The notes beneath the pieces were generated by a model. It ran no database searches, had not been told where the DNA came from, and worked only from the letters and a program-made list of their open reading frames with translations. The position numbers and the translations under genes are program-made. DNA of 64,000 nucleotides from Gorsachius magnificus (lineage: Eukaryota > Chordata > Aves > Pelecaniformes > Ardeidae): contig CM067081.1 in assembly GCA_034008185.1 (NCBI GenBank), positions 79,628,765 to 79,692,764 of the forward strand, written 5' to 3'. Below are positions 50,723 through 63,249 of the stretch, in pieces (position 1 is the first letter of the stretch; each line of letters opens with the position of its first letter).

Positions 50723-53038
50723 CCCTTTTTAAACATTTTGTGGACTATTACTTTGAATATGAATGGAAGCTCAGAAGAGACCAGTTTGGCTGTAGCTGGG
50801 TGAAGGTGAAGAGACTGTAACCAGTCAATGAGATGAAGCTATGGTTTATGTGTTGGTGCAGTTCAAATGGACATAATGAAAATCTTCCATTGATTCCATG
50901 TGTAAGACTCGCAGTCCTGCAGAGCTGTGCAGTCTTTATCTGCTTGCTTATCATAAAAACAGAAGCACAAAGTTTTAGTCACACAAGTTATTCTTCCTCA
51001 TGTCCATTTGACACTCTTGAAGAAAGCAGTATCAAAAATAGTCATTTCACACATCATCTAGCCCTGGTGTATTAAGAAAAACCTGACTCGACAGCTTTCA
51101 GAAGTATTAATTAAGCTAGATATCATGGATGGGTTTAGCTAAGCCCTCAAAGTATGTAAGCAAGTGTCATATTAAATTGGTTAATATAGTGTTATAGGCA
51201 TATACACATTAAACCAGATACTTAATAATACTTAATAATAGCATAAGTCAACAGCTTTGCACATGTCAGTCAGCATCACGTAGTATTTGCTGAAGTTGAT
51301 ATGGATTTCGGAAACAAAGCTTTCTCATCCATCTCATCTTTCTCTTCCATCAACATCTAATGGTAATTTATTATATATTTATGTGAAGCACAAAATGTAT
51401 GCAGAGATATACAGACCTAAAATACTTGTGACGTAGTGAACTGTAAAGACAGAGCAGAACTGCATCCTTCATACATGCCCACACATTTTAGTAATGTGCA
51501 ATTACTGAATCTGAAAGATTTCTTTTAATTGTTTATAACACTTGTCTCTGGTTTCAAGGAAGTGACACAACACAGTCACTAGTGGTTACTCACTGTTAGC
51601 TTTTTTTTTTAAATAAAAAGTTTTTTCTCTTTCAGTGTGGTGCTTAACTGGCAAATAGGGTGACTGCCTGTGTTATCTTATGATTCTCCTTTATTATATC
51701 GCTGACCAGAGCCCATATTAAATATTAAATTTCTAATGAGCATTTGGCTAACAGAAAGAATATTGTGAGACAGTAATCATGGAAAAGAGTATATTCTCTA
51801 ATATGTGTATGTAATTATACAGGTTTTTTATTACAAATAAAATAATGGCATTATATCACAAAATATATTCTTATCTTCCCTTCAGGTTATAATTTACTAC
51901 CAGAACTAATGTTATTATTTATTCATACTGCCATTCACTTCTGTAATTTAGTTGAGATGAAACTAACAAATTCTTGAGAGTCCATTTTAAAAAGATACTT
52001 AAATTGAATTTATATCTCATGGAGGCTGTGTGGCTTCATCTCTATTTGATTCAGACCCAATTATTAATCAAGCTTGAACAAGAAACATGATTATTTGTTC
52101 TGGTGTTTTTCCCAACTCATTTTAATTGAAATTTCTGTCTTAGAATGAGATAACTTTTAATAAGTTAAATACAGATTTTCATTTATGTACCTAGCTGCCT
52201 GAAGATGCATATTGAAATTAATGGCACTTTTTAGAAAAGCATTCCAGCTTTTTTACTAGCACAGATACAAGTTTACAGATATAGACAGACCCAGCCCTCT
52301 TTACCCACACTGTGAGAGGGCTGAATGCAAATCAGTTCCAACCTGGAAAACAAACAGTCATCTTAATCTGGCACTGAATCTGAAGGGCCTAACCAATAGG
52401 AAGGATGGAAGATTCCTGTGTCACTTGGGCTTTTCCAGAAAAAAAACAACCAACAAATAAGCTGGTCAAATGTGCCTGGGCCTGAGGAAACAGGAAGAGC
52501 ATGTCTGGCTCTGAGAGTTGGAGAGAATTCTGAGAAGGTACCTTACCAAGGAGGAGGAGAAATAGCAAACTATTGAAAAATCAGCATCAAGAAATAGTAA
52601 GTTTACACTATAAAAATAAATATTAGAAGCAATCATATTACTGAGCTTGAGTTACCAATGTTCAGTTAGTATGCTGTAACAGACTTTTTGCATGGTCTTA
52701 GCTTGTTGCAGATGCAAAATAATGTTTGTTTGTCCAAATGAATTAGCATGGGGAGTAGGCCAGCAGTGTATGGGTTTATTTCTCTTTTCATGGTCATATG
52801 ACACAAAAGATGCAATAGATATGGCAAATTGTAAGAGAGGAATTAATTGGGAGATTTGAATGAATCCTAAGCTGATATCAGAAAATTATTTATAGTATAT
52901 AATACTACTTTACCATTTGTCACAATTTAAAAAGTTACTTTTTTATTTCTCATGAAGGTGTGGAAATTTCTCTTTCCAAAATCTTATGGAGGTCAGGGTT
53001 GTCTATTTTTATTTTTTTTAGGGAAATTTTTGGTTAAT

Positions 53039-53056
53039 TTTTTTTTTTTTTTTTTT
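53039..53056. repeat. Poly-T run (18 T)
   Basis: Uninterrupted T run, with other T-rich stretches directly before it. Confidence 0.9.
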
Positions 53057-53519
53057 AATAATATTAATCATTTTCTCAAAGGATTCTGTTATATTAAGAG
53101 AGTAGTTTAGAGATAAATTGCTTAATCAAACTGAATAAAAATGCTGGGATGATTCAGTTGAGAAGAGGGCTTCGAAAGAATTTCATGTCATCGTTCTTGT
53201 AAGAGATGCATGTGTCTGTAGTAATCAGCATAAGGATGAAACAACTAGCCATATCTTGAGCCAATTAGCCTGAGGGAGGGGAAAAAATACACCTCCTCAG
53301 CTTCTATATGATCTGCCAACATTTTTTAATGTGGAAAACTAAAACTTAAAAGAAGTGTATGGTAAGTGCATATGAAATATCAACAAATACTGGATTATAT
53401 CTATTATTTGTTTTCATCCATTTTTTCTTACATATTTGTGATTCATCTGGTTTAATACAAATTAAAAATATGTATTAGAATCCCAGTAATGTAATTTGAA
53501 GGTATGTAGAAAAAGTAGG

Positions 53520-53612
53520 ATATGCGTGTATATACACCCACATGTGCATGCAGATGTGTATTTGGACACGTGTATGTATGCATGTGCATATATATGTTCA
53601 TATTTAATGATT
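53520..53612. repeat. TG/TA/CA-rich simple-sequence tract
   Basis: Alternating purine-pyrimidine sequence with units such as TGTATG, GTGCAT and ATATAT. No coding content. Confidence 0.82.
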
Positions 53613-55599
53613 ACAGTATTGTAGTTTGAAATAGTGTGTATGACATCCAAATTCTTATATGGCTCTTGTAGGAAATTAAGCACCTTCTTAAATCTACTCA
53701 ATTTAGCAGCCACCTGGGGAAGAAAGGAGGTACTATTACTCTTATTGTACCACAGGAAAAATGAAGCAGGGATTAAAAATTGCGCTTCTGTGTCCTACAT
53801 GCAATTAAGGAGAAATGTTGCCATCTGAATCTAGAACATAGGCCTTCAAAGCTGAAGCCTACTGCTGGAACATATAAAGAACGTTGTGGAAGTAAAAAAA
53901 AAAAAAAAAGGCAAATTGGTTCAATGCAAAAAAACCCCAAACCCGTTACTTGGTTCAAAATGGACTAAAATACATTCATGAAGGTAAAAAAAATCCATGT
54001 GACATATTGAATACAGTGCTCTCCTGTCCAAAATACCCTAAATAATGAATGCCAAAAGCTAAAAGGGCACACTAGTAAAAGAATATACTTGCCAAGTTTC
54101 TTATGTTCTTTCCTTAAGCATTTGGATTGGCTGCTGTTGGAGACAAAATATTAGGTTAAGTGAAAGCTTGATCTGATTTGGTGCAATGATTTTCATGTTA
54201 GGTCTGTACATGCCCATCTTTTCACCATTAAAAACCTTGTTGTGACACAGGTGAGTCTCAGCATTCTCAGAGCTTCATTCTTCTCACGTCCTTCCCTTTT
54301 TACTCCTCCATACTTCTTTGCTGTTGTCCGTTCCACTCAATTTCATCCATCCATTCTTGCTTGCTTTCCAAGCACATCCCTTCAGGATGCATGCAATTTT
54401 GCTGCAGAAAGAGTACACCAGATAAATCGGAGTTGTTTGGATTAATTTTTTTTTCCTGTTTCCTTGTTGATTTCACTTCAGGGATATGATACCAGGTGGA
54501 GGCAAATACCCCAATGAAGGAGAGTACTCTTCAGACTGGAAGAGTATCCAACAATCTTGTATCAGAAACATCTTTCAATAACTTGTTGTTGTTGTTGATT
54601 TGCAAAATGAGAAGTGGAGGTACTAAATGAGGCTAACTTCTCCAGGAATAGATCGAGACAATAAGAGATTTTCAGCCACTTTGCAAATGACAAAGATCCA
54701 GTTGATACTGGGCATGGCTGTTATTAATTTTGCTGTGTAGATTTACTTAAAAATGGTATATGAAGAGGCTATATAACATATACAGCAGAAGATTTTATAT
54801 TTTGACCAAGGTGAATAGGTTATTTTCCTGCTGATGTTGTCTCTACACAGAATTGAAATCACTTTAAAATTCAGATAAATTGTATTCAGTTAATTTCTAA
54901 GATATTTCACTGATTTTTTAGATTTCTTTCATTCTGGAAAATAACATACAGCTACTACTCTGATTTCCAACAGTAACATTGCTCAGTTAAAGGAAGATTA
55001 ATTGGCTCTGCTCATTAGTGGCTGAAGACCCCACACATATTCAAGACAACTACTGTCCATAGTTCCATACCTTCTAATTAACACATGGGATGTTTTGCTT
55101 GGCCCAGTTGAATTAAACCTTGGAATTACTGTTGGAAGCAATTCACACTTGTTTATCCTTCCAGGGAAGAAAAGTAAATCTGTGCAGATTAAAAGTCTGC
55201 ACTGTGGCAGGTGCTACACTGTTTCATTAGTATGGTAATTTGATGAAGGGTTGGTTACGTGCATCTCACCAAGCAGAATTTGGTTAGTGTTTTAGTATTA
55301 AAGTTTGCATATGTATTTTCCGTGTCTGAAATGAAGTAGATTGCTTCCCGTGAAGTAAACCAGGTAATGATCTGTTGCTGCAGTGATAAGGCTGGGATCT
55401 TCAGGTGTTGTCAGCTGAAGTCTAAACCAGAACTGTTGTCATCAAAGTGAGGTCAGTGGGTTATAAAATGTACGTTAAGCAGTAAAAATCATCTAAGATC
55501 CTTATTAGTGTTTAATCTGCGCGTGAAGAAGCACTAAAAGAGTTAAAATCCTCTTTGCACCTATGCTTTCTGGCAGAATGGCAATAACAAAGGTTGGGA

Positions 55600-56190
55600 A
55601 TTGGGAATCCCAGTCTGTTTTGGTTGATCCCCACTATCTTGATCTCTTCTAGCTTGTGTCAGTCACGAGTCTTATCTGCGCAGGCTCTTCTTTCCAATCA
55701 GTTCCCTTCATCTTCTTTAGTCATAACTCCTCAGCTCTTTCATCCTAGACACTCCCAGTTCTCTCACCTCTTTTCTTTGATTTGTTTTCCTATCCACTGT
55801 CATACTATCCCTTCCAGTTCCTTAAACCCTCTACCATTTCAACCTGCAATTTTCATTCTCATTCCAGCTGGGTCTCAAGCGTCCCTTCTTGCTCTTTATT
55901 CAAGTCAGTGCAAGCTCTTCCAGTTCTGACTACTTCATCTTTGCCACAGATACTTTTACCCACCGCACCTCACTGATTTATGAATCTGTCTCCCTTGATG
56001 TCTAGTCTCTTTGTACCAGCTCTTCCAGTTCTGGCGTCTTTATCTACCATAACTCACCGATTTACAAGTTTTTTTTCTTTTTTGACCTGCTGTCCCCATT
56101 CTGTCTGGAAATTCTTGTTTCTAGTTCCTTTTCCTACTCTTTATTTTCAAATTTCCACCTCACTCTTGGTTTCCTCTGCTTTCCTTCTTG
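55600..56190. repeat. Pyrimidine-rich region with a decayed internal repeat
   Basis: The plus strand is strongly C/T-rich over about 600 bases. AGCTCTTCCAGTTCTG occurs at 55913-55928 and 56018-56033, and CACTGATTTA / CACCGATTTA follow each copy, so there are at least two diverged repeat units of about 85-105 bases. The 111-residue and shorter open frames here come from the C/T bias and are not credible proteins. I do not recognise the repeat family. Confidence 0.6.
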
Positions 56191-57201
56191 TCCCAGCATA
56201 ATCCAGAGTGCAGGCATGACCCATGTCTCATGCATTTGAAAAAGGCTGCCTGCATCCAGAAGAGGTGGGAGTATTACTAGGGGCAAAAGAGAGAGAGTCT
56301 GTTCTTTTTTGATTTGTGTACCTGGCACAGTCCATCACAGCCTAGAGGCACTCAGTTTCAGCCAGGGCATAGTCAATGCAGTTTCAAACAGAGATACAAC
56401 CAAGTCCCTGTTTAGGTAAATAGCATTCATAGCACGCACATCTGCCACAGACTGTGCTTTTATCATAAACGCATGCAATGGTGTGTAGTATTTTGTACAA
56501 GACATTGTTCTTCCTGCTTTAAGTTGGATATAGCATAAGCATTGTTTACAGAACATTGTGATAGGATATAAAATAGTTACATAATTTTCCCATAGGCCCT
56601 GATGTTTAAAACATTTATGAAGAGCTTTTTCTTAAACATTCCTTTCAATAATTTGGCAGTGCATCCCTTCAGCCCCTTTGCCTTAATACGTATTCCTGTC
56701 AAGAAACTCGGGCAGGATTTTTTTTTTTCCCTTGATGAAGAGAAATTCAGTCATTTACTTCAGTGGCAGAACTGATGAACTTTTTTTCTGCAGTGAACCA
56801 TGGAAATTTGCTCCTAAATTATTTCAGTCTCTGTGTTCCTTAAATAACAGAAAGAGCCTTATTTGCTCTCATGATTTACTGCTGTGTAGTGCATCTTTGT
56901 ATGCAAAAGTATTGTCACTGAGGTTATCACTAGTTCTTTGTCGTTATTTAAACGCTTTGTTAAACAAACAGTGAAAATTAAAAGATTAGGTATTTTTTTT
57001 TTTTTAAAAAATATGAAGAAAATAATGTAAAAAAAAAAAATTTTGAGGAAAAAAAAAAGCCAAATAGAAATATACAATCTAATTTTCTTTTTTCTTCTAC
57101 TATACAACTCAAGGTAATAATAGGTTTAAATTAAACAAACAGTCAAATTTAAAAAAAAAGGTCATTATCTATTACGTTTTCCACCTGTTCTTACACACCA
57201 G

Positions 57202-57354
57202 GAAGAAGATGAGACTCCTTTTATTTCTAATAATTTACCAGCGTGCCATAAACAATGTCAATACCCACCATGGTTCAAATCCCAATATCATTTTACTGAT
57301 TGCTGATGATCTTGGTATTGGAGACCTGGGATGTTATGGGAACAGAACCTTAAG
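57202..57354 (+). CDS. STS: STS exon: signal peptide and start of sulfatase domain
   Basis: Steroid sulfatase hydrolyses sulfated steroids such as dehydroepiandrosterone sulfate and oestrone sulfate. It is a membrane enzyme of the endoplasmic reticulum. The exon follows the acceptor TTCTTACACACCAG and ends at AAG|GTATGA. From ATG 57209 it gives a hydrophobic core (L-L-L-F-L-I-I), a short hydrophilic stretch, then [21 protein letters not shown]. The Asp-Asp pair matches the residues that bind calcium in human STS. The exon ends two bases into an Arg codon that the next exon completes. ATG 57209 has A at -2 and -3 and may be the true start. The reading frame also continues upstream through the acceptor as K-K, in phase with the candidate exon at 32881. 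Confidence 0.92.
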
Positions 57355-59230
57355 GTATGATGATACATTTTGGGGAATCATAGCTTTATATTTTTGTTTT
57401 ATTTGGTTATTTTTTTAATTTAGTTTTTTATATTTTAGTTTTTTAGATTTGTAAAGTTAAAAACCCCAAAACATTCAGAGATATAATTAGGTTCTTTATA
57501 AGCAACCAAAGAAAACAACCTTTCCAGAGAATAGAATATTCAATCTTTGTTTTCTTAATAAGAAAAACTGATTTATTTGATATATTTATCCTGCTGAAAA
57601 GTTGCATCATAAACAGAGAATTGAGCAACCAGCCACATGAGGGTAGGTCTAGAGAAGCAAGGTATAATCAACAATTTTCTTTTAAAATATACATGATGCA
57701 AATACTATGAATTAAGCACATTTTGAAGCACTCATGATTTGAGACAAGCTTGTCACTAACCAACTGGAAATAAAATGCAGTTTTTTTCACAGAATCATAG
57801 AATGTTTTGGGTTGGAAGGGACCCCTAGAGGTCATGTAGTCCAACCCTCCTGCAGTGAGCAGGGACACTGTTAACTAGATAATGTTGCTCAGAGCCCCAT
57901 CCAACCTGGTCTTTTCTTTCATTGATCTTCATGCTTCAGTCAATAAATTCATTAAAACAAATGTTAATATACCTGAGTAATTCAGCAGTGTTCCCCAGCA
58001 TGGTCCTTACTACCAGCTTTGGTATGATGGTTGTGTAAACAGCTCAAGTTGTACTTAGTCATTGTGTTTCAGTGGTGCAGTCTTTGATCAAGTTAAATAC
58101 AACATTCAGACTAAAAGCATCATCCTGTCAGTCATTAAATGCTCTTCTTCCTGCTGAAGTTAGTTGGAAGTAAAAACTCATAACTCAAACTCAACAAAAA
58201 TCACTCAAGTTACAGCTTCTAGTTTTAAACAGGAAAAAAGTATATACAACACCGACGCTTGGATCACTCTCCGCCCAGAATTCCTCCAAGATCTATGTTC
58301 TCTGACAATTTGGAATTAGGCTTTTGGAGTATGAAGAAATTTCAGCATACTGCTTGTTATCAGTAGGTGATGTTATAGATAGCAAAGTCATCTGTTGGAA
58401 AATTAATGTTTTTGACTCTTCAGACTTAAATGTTGGAAGCACTAGTATTCCTTGAGGTCATCGTCATTACTCTCCCAGGTCAGGGACGTCTTGGAGCATG
58501 CTGCAGCTCCTGACCAGTCTGCATTCCTAGTTTTCTTTCTGTAGAACCAAGGGCACAGGATTTCTTCCTCCAGGAGCCAATTTTCATCTGCATGATGAGC
58601 CAGATCACAGGCAAGTTTCCCATGCAGATATGGAAACTTGGATGTGTTCTTGGGTCTAATATTGCAGACATAGTCATGTCAGACATGTAAACATCATTAA
58701 TATGGAGCCTAACACAGAGTCATGACCATTTGAATCTCTCCTAATAAGTGATACCACCACACGACATTACTCCTACCCCAAAAAACTTTTGCTGGGGAAA
58801 TAGAGAAGTGACACGAAGTAGGAGGTAAGGAAGCACTTCAGTCTTTCCCCATTGCTGAAGCTGAAAGGCCATGTAAGTAGGAAAGTTACAGTTCTGGGTC
58901 AAGGAATACATGAAAAAGGGTTGCAATACAACACATCCAGGTGTCACAGTTTAGTACTGGCTATGAAGAGTAGATGGAGGGGAGGGGGACAGGGGGGAAG
59001 GTTTTTGGCACAATGCCACAGTGTCTCAGTTCAATGTTGACACTTAATGTAAAAATATTTGACATAGTATTTAGAATTGCAACACCACCATGGTTTTGAT
59101 TAATTTGCATACGGTCAGTCTTACCTTGATTTTCGTAATAGTTTTTGCCTTGGATGCCTTGATCTCACCATGTTCATTTCCAAATAATCATCTTTGTGTA
59201 TTTTTTTTTTTGCTGCTTATGTTTTTCTAG
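57355..59230 (+). other. STS: STS intron between the first two certain exons
   Basis: The interval is intron because the flanking exons join in phase within an Arg codon. It holds one short antisense CR1 tail (57788-57912). The remainder shows no gene, and the open frames at 58480-58947 have no recognisable domain. Confidence 0.85.
57788..57912 (-). mobile_element. Short CR1 3' end, antisense
   Basis: Begins with AGAATCATAGAATG, the reverse complement of the CR1 octamer tail. It then follows the typical GGGTTGGAAGGGACC and CATCCAACCTGG blocks of the CR1 3' region. Only about 125 bases remain, which is a common 5'-truncated form. It lies in an STS intron, opposite to the gene. Confidence 0.9.
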
Positions 59231-59352
59231 AACCCCTAATATTGACAGGCTAGCAGAGGAAGGAGTGACACTTACTCAGCATATAGCAGCATCCCCACTT
59301 TGTACTCCAAGCAGGGCAGCTTTCCTAACAGGACGATATCCTATCAGATCAG
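59231..59352 (+). CDS. STS: STS exon with the formylglycine cysteine motif
   Basis: This 122-base exon has acceptor TTTTTCTAG and donor CAG|GTAAAA. Its first base completes the Arg codon of the preceding exon, then it reads [12 protein letters not shown] followed by [30 protein letters not shown] is the sulfatase signature: the enzyme SUMF1 turns this Cys into formylglycine, the catalytic residue, and the Arg of the motif helps hold it. All signature positions are intact, so the gene looks functional here. The exon ends one base into a Gly codon. A CR1 element begins about 80 bases after the donor. Confidence 0.95.
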
Positions 59353-62300
59353 GTAAAATCCCATTACTTTATTTTATTTACAGTAAACTGTATGCATTTT
59401 TTCTCCCTAGCCTTTCTTGATATCTTGATATCTTGACCTCGGTACCGGGGAAGATTATGGAGAGGCTCATCCTGAGTGTGCTCACCAGGCACATGGAGGA
59501 CAATCAGGGGATCAGGCCCAGTCTGCATGGGTTCACGAAAGGCAGGTCTTGCCTAACCAACCTGATTTCCTTCTATGACCAGGTGACCCGCCTGGTAGAT
59601 GAAGGAAAGGCTGTGGATGTTATCTACCTGGACTTCAGCAAAGCCTTTGACACAGTCTCCCATACCATTCTCGTGGAGAAGCTGGCAGTTCATAGCCTAG
59701 ATGGGTGTACTCTTCACTGGGTTAAAAACTGGCTGGATGGCTGAGCCCAGAGGGTCGTGGTGAATGGAGTTAAATCCAGTTGGCGGCCGGTCACAAGTGG
59801 TGTCCCCCAGGGCTCAGTTCTAGGGCCGGTCTTGTTTAATATCTTTATCAACGACTTAGATGAGGGGATTGAGTGTGCCCTCAATAAATTTGCAGATGAC
59901 GCCAAACTGGGTGGGAGTGTTGATCTGCTGGAGGGGAGGAGGGCTCTGCAGAGGGACCTGGACAGGCTGGATCGATGGGCCGAGGCCAATTGTATGAGGT
60001 TCAACAAGGCCAAGTGCCGGGTCCTGCACTTGGGTCACAACAACCCCATGCAGCGCTACAGGCTTGGGGAAGAGTGGCTGGAAAGCTGCCTGGTGGAAAA
60101 AGACCTGGGGGTACTGGTTGACAGCCAGCTGAATATGAGCCAGCAGTGTGCCCAGGTGGCCAAGAAGGCCAATGGCATCCTGGCCTGTATCAGGAATAGT
60201 GTGGCCAGCTGGAGCAGGGAAGTGATCGTGCCCCTGTACTCAGTGCTGGTGAGGCCGCAGCTTGAATACTGTGTTCAGTTTTGGGCCCCTCACTACAAGA
60301 AACATGTTGCCTTGCTGGAACATGTCCAGAGGAGAGCAACCAAGCTGGTGAGGGGTCTGGAACACAAGTCATACGAGGAGCGGCTGAGGGAACTGGGGTT
60401 GTTTAGTCTGGAGAAGAGGAGGCTGAGGGGAGACCTTATCGCCCTCTACAACTACCTGAAAGGAGGCTGTAGTGAGGTGGGGGTCGGCCTCTTCTCCCTG
60501 GTAACGGATGATAGGACGAGGGGGAATGGCTTGAAGCTGCGCCAGGGCAGGTTTAGGCTAGACATTAGGAAAAACTTCTTCACCGAGAGGGTTGTCAGGC
60601 TCTGGAATGGGCTGCCCAGGGAGGTGGTGGAGTCCTCCTCCCTGGAGGTATTTAAAAGACGGATAGATGAGGTGCTTAGGGACATGGTTTAGTGGTGGGA
60701 TGGCAGTGCTAGGTTAACGGTTGGACTTGATGATCTTAAAGGTCTTTTCTAACCGAGGTGATTCTATGATTCTCTATTCTATGATATCTTTATCTTACCA
60801 GGTTAGGTACTCATTTCAGTGACTAATCAAGCTCAGCAGAGCTGGTCAACATTTAAAATCTTCCATATATAAGGGAAATTTTCAGGTTTCAGAAGAATGA
60901 ACACAAAAATAAAGCTTTTTTATTGAGAAAAAGGTTTTTTTTTTTTTTAATACTGAAGACAAAAACTGATTGTGGTTATTTAATGTAAGGAGCAGACAAA
61001 TTCCAGCTACTTCCTCCACTGTCCAAATGCTTGTGGGCTCTTCACCTGCCTTCCCAGTTGCATTCAGGCTGCTCCCAGGACATTGGTGATGCATCACAGA
61101 GATGCATCTAGAAAGATGCGGTGGCAGAACCCAGTGTGAGTCCTTCTGCTCAGACATTTCTGTTTCTACAAAACCTTTTGGTTTAGACAAATTATTTTTT
61201 CAGGGGAGGGGAGTAGGACAGTTCATTAAGGTATTCCAGCAGCCCTTAAAGCTGGGAAGAGGAAAGCAAAAAATCTCCCTTCTTTCCAAGTATTTTTGTT
61301 CCATATATCTACCCATACACGGTGTTAAGTATCCTATGAATACATGCATTTAATAGCTTCTTACTTTTAAAGTACCTGATCCAAAGCCCATTTGAGTCAG
61401 TAAAGATCCAGTCTGTTTATTTTAGTGTGCTGGGACTGAGTCCCTCAGTGCTTAGACATGCAACTTTAACATTCCCTTAATATCATTTTTAGGAAGGATC
61501 ATTATACATTAATCAGATCACTTGTTCATTAGTGATAAAACATTCTGTCCTTGCTTCTGGGAATGAAAGCAAAGCAAGACTCTGGAGCCTACTTGATATG
61601 TTCATGCTCATTCAAATCAAGTAACAAGCTACTGCAAAAGTGCCAGCTAATATAACTTGCTAAATTTTCCATTACATTCAGCTGCAAAGGAAAATTTTAT
61701 ATACCTGTTACAGCTATATAGCTATTAATATTTACTATAGGTAAAGCCACAGGTCACTTTCCATTATGATTCTTGTTCTTATTTCTGAAAAATTAGTATT
61801 TGAACTGATCTTTTTCTTAACTGATCTGCTCTCAGTCATACCTAATCATTTCCATATAGATGCAAAAATTGAACTTTGTCATAATTAAATTACAGAATTG
61901 CTAAATATGGACTACTTCCAAACGTTGGTGAAGATCTAGTAAAGGATTATTATAGAAAATACTAAATCACAATGTGAAATAAAATGTTAGAAATTTAAAA
62001 CTCCTGCTAATACAGCTGAAGAAAAATATTCCAGAATGAAGTATTTGATGAGACACAAACTCAGAGAAAGGTTAACAATGAAAAAAAATCCCCAAATCAT
62101 GGTTCTATACTTTCATTCTGGTAACTTAAGGGAATTACACTGACTTCAGTTACAAGAGATCGAAGTACATAAAAATAAATATAAATAAAATAAAGTATAG
62201 ATATGTATAGATGACTAAAACTACCTAAACTGTTGATCAATAAAGCTATCTGGAGTGAAAAACTGAAGTTAACATTTGAAGAGTAGGTTGAGCTCTCTTT

Positions 62301-63249
62301 AATAAACCAGTCTAACGAGTCTTTTTCTCATCTAACCACAAGGAATACCTGAGGGAAGATTCTGGTTGTCTACATCAGTCAAGTAACTTTGGCACTGCAA
62401 TCATCCAGTTGCATAATTCAGACTTCCTGGAGAAGGCTGCACAGATTTGCATAGATATTCTGTGTTCTGTCTGTCTATACTCAGAGCCAGCTCTCATCTG
62501 GAATCCTAGTAATCTAATTTTCATGAACCTGATCTCTCAAGTTCCTCGTCCTGAGAGCAGTTTATAAGCTCAAGTTTGTGTTCCTCAGACTCTCAGTACA
62601 TAAAAATTACTGTGCCTTATTTAGATGTTCTCTTGTTAGCTGATACCTGATGCTGCTTTAATGCGCTCTGTGTGCATTGAATCGTGTCTTCATGCCATTG
62701 GAGCACTGGTCCTCTCCCATCAAAGCTGAATGCCCTAGCCACACTGTTTCTAGAATCAGAGTCTCTCTTGCTCTTTTTTTGTCTTCATGTCATTTATATG
62801 CCCAACTGTAAGACTGCACTACTTCAACTCCCTTCTCTCAAATAAACTTAAAGGCTTGTAGATAACTGAGGAAAGTGGAAGTTCTGAGAGTAGAACTTGG
62901 GAGTGATCTTGCTTAGTCCTCAGCTCCATTCCTTCCCCATGTACAAGAAAAATAAATATTATGTTATACCTTACAACATCTACAGAAGGGGATGCAGCTG
63001 TTTATGCGATGGCTGGACCCACAGTTATAAGCAGAAATTTTTTCTCCACTTCTCAATTTCTGGTGTCAATACAGAAAAGACCTCGCTCAGCTAAATGGAT
63101 GATCGTATCTGCCACTTGCAACACTTAGCATCTGATGGTAATACATCTTTTAAGTGATACCACCTAAAGCAAAAAGGTGCATGCAGAAAGAATGAATGGA
63201 AATTGTTTCATTATATTATCCAAGTCTCATTCATTGTCATTGTATTTAG
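59353..63249 (+). other. STS: STS intron carrying a CR1 insertion
   Basis: The interval is intron because the flanking exons join in phase within a Gly codon. CR1 occupies 59433-60784. From 60785 to 63249 I see only AT-rich intron sequence, including a T12 run near 60938, and no gene or further repeat family that I recognise. Confidence 0.85.
59433..60784 (+). mobile_element. 5'-truncated CR1 LINE with nearly complete reverse-transcriptase 3' portion
   Basis: CR1 is the main LINE family of birds. The copy starts inside the reverse transcriptase, at residues S-V-P-G-K-I-M-E-R. It continues through palm motif A (Y-L-D-F-S-K-A-F-D, near 59623-59652), motif B ([11 protein letters not shown], near 59793-59828) and the catalytic F-A-D-D (59889-59900) to the family's C-terminal region, ending with a stop at 60690-60692. 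One in-frame TGA (59742-59744) breaks the frame, probably an old CGA Arg codon. After the stop come the short 3' UTR and the octamer tail (ATTCTATG type, to about 60784). The copy lacks its 5' half and the endonuclease, so it is dead. It is in the same orientation as STS and inside its intron. The 311-residue open frame at 59757-60692 belongs to this element and is not a host gene. Confidence 0.95.

Larger units (their letters stand above)
33136..57201 (+). other. STS: Interval between CpG island and first certain STS exon, probably STS intron 1
   Basis: This stretch of about 24 kb is AT-rich with no recognisable host exon. If the donor at 32895 is used, nearly all of it is STS intron 1. It holds two LTR-like sequences on the minus strand (about 34873-35383 and 47762-48520), a purine tract near 46.2 kb, pyrimidine tracts near 47.0 kb and 55.6-56.2 kb, a 17-bp tandem duplication at 45945 and poly-T runs near 50.7 and 53.0 kb. 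The open frames at 38266-38848 and 40591-40896 match nothing I know. An additional untranslated STS leader exon could be hidden here and would not be visible by reading. Confidence 0.65.

Noticed and set aside
55594..56201. Three pyrimidine-rich open frames as small membrane proteins
   Set aside because: Ser, Leu, Pro and Phe codons follow from the C/T bias. There is no domain, no conserved start and no exon structure.
59757..60692. 311-residue open frame as a host gene
   Set aside because: The protein has the reverse-transcriptase F-A-D-D motif and the CR1 C-terminal region, and it is followed by the CR1 octamer tail. It is part of the LINE.
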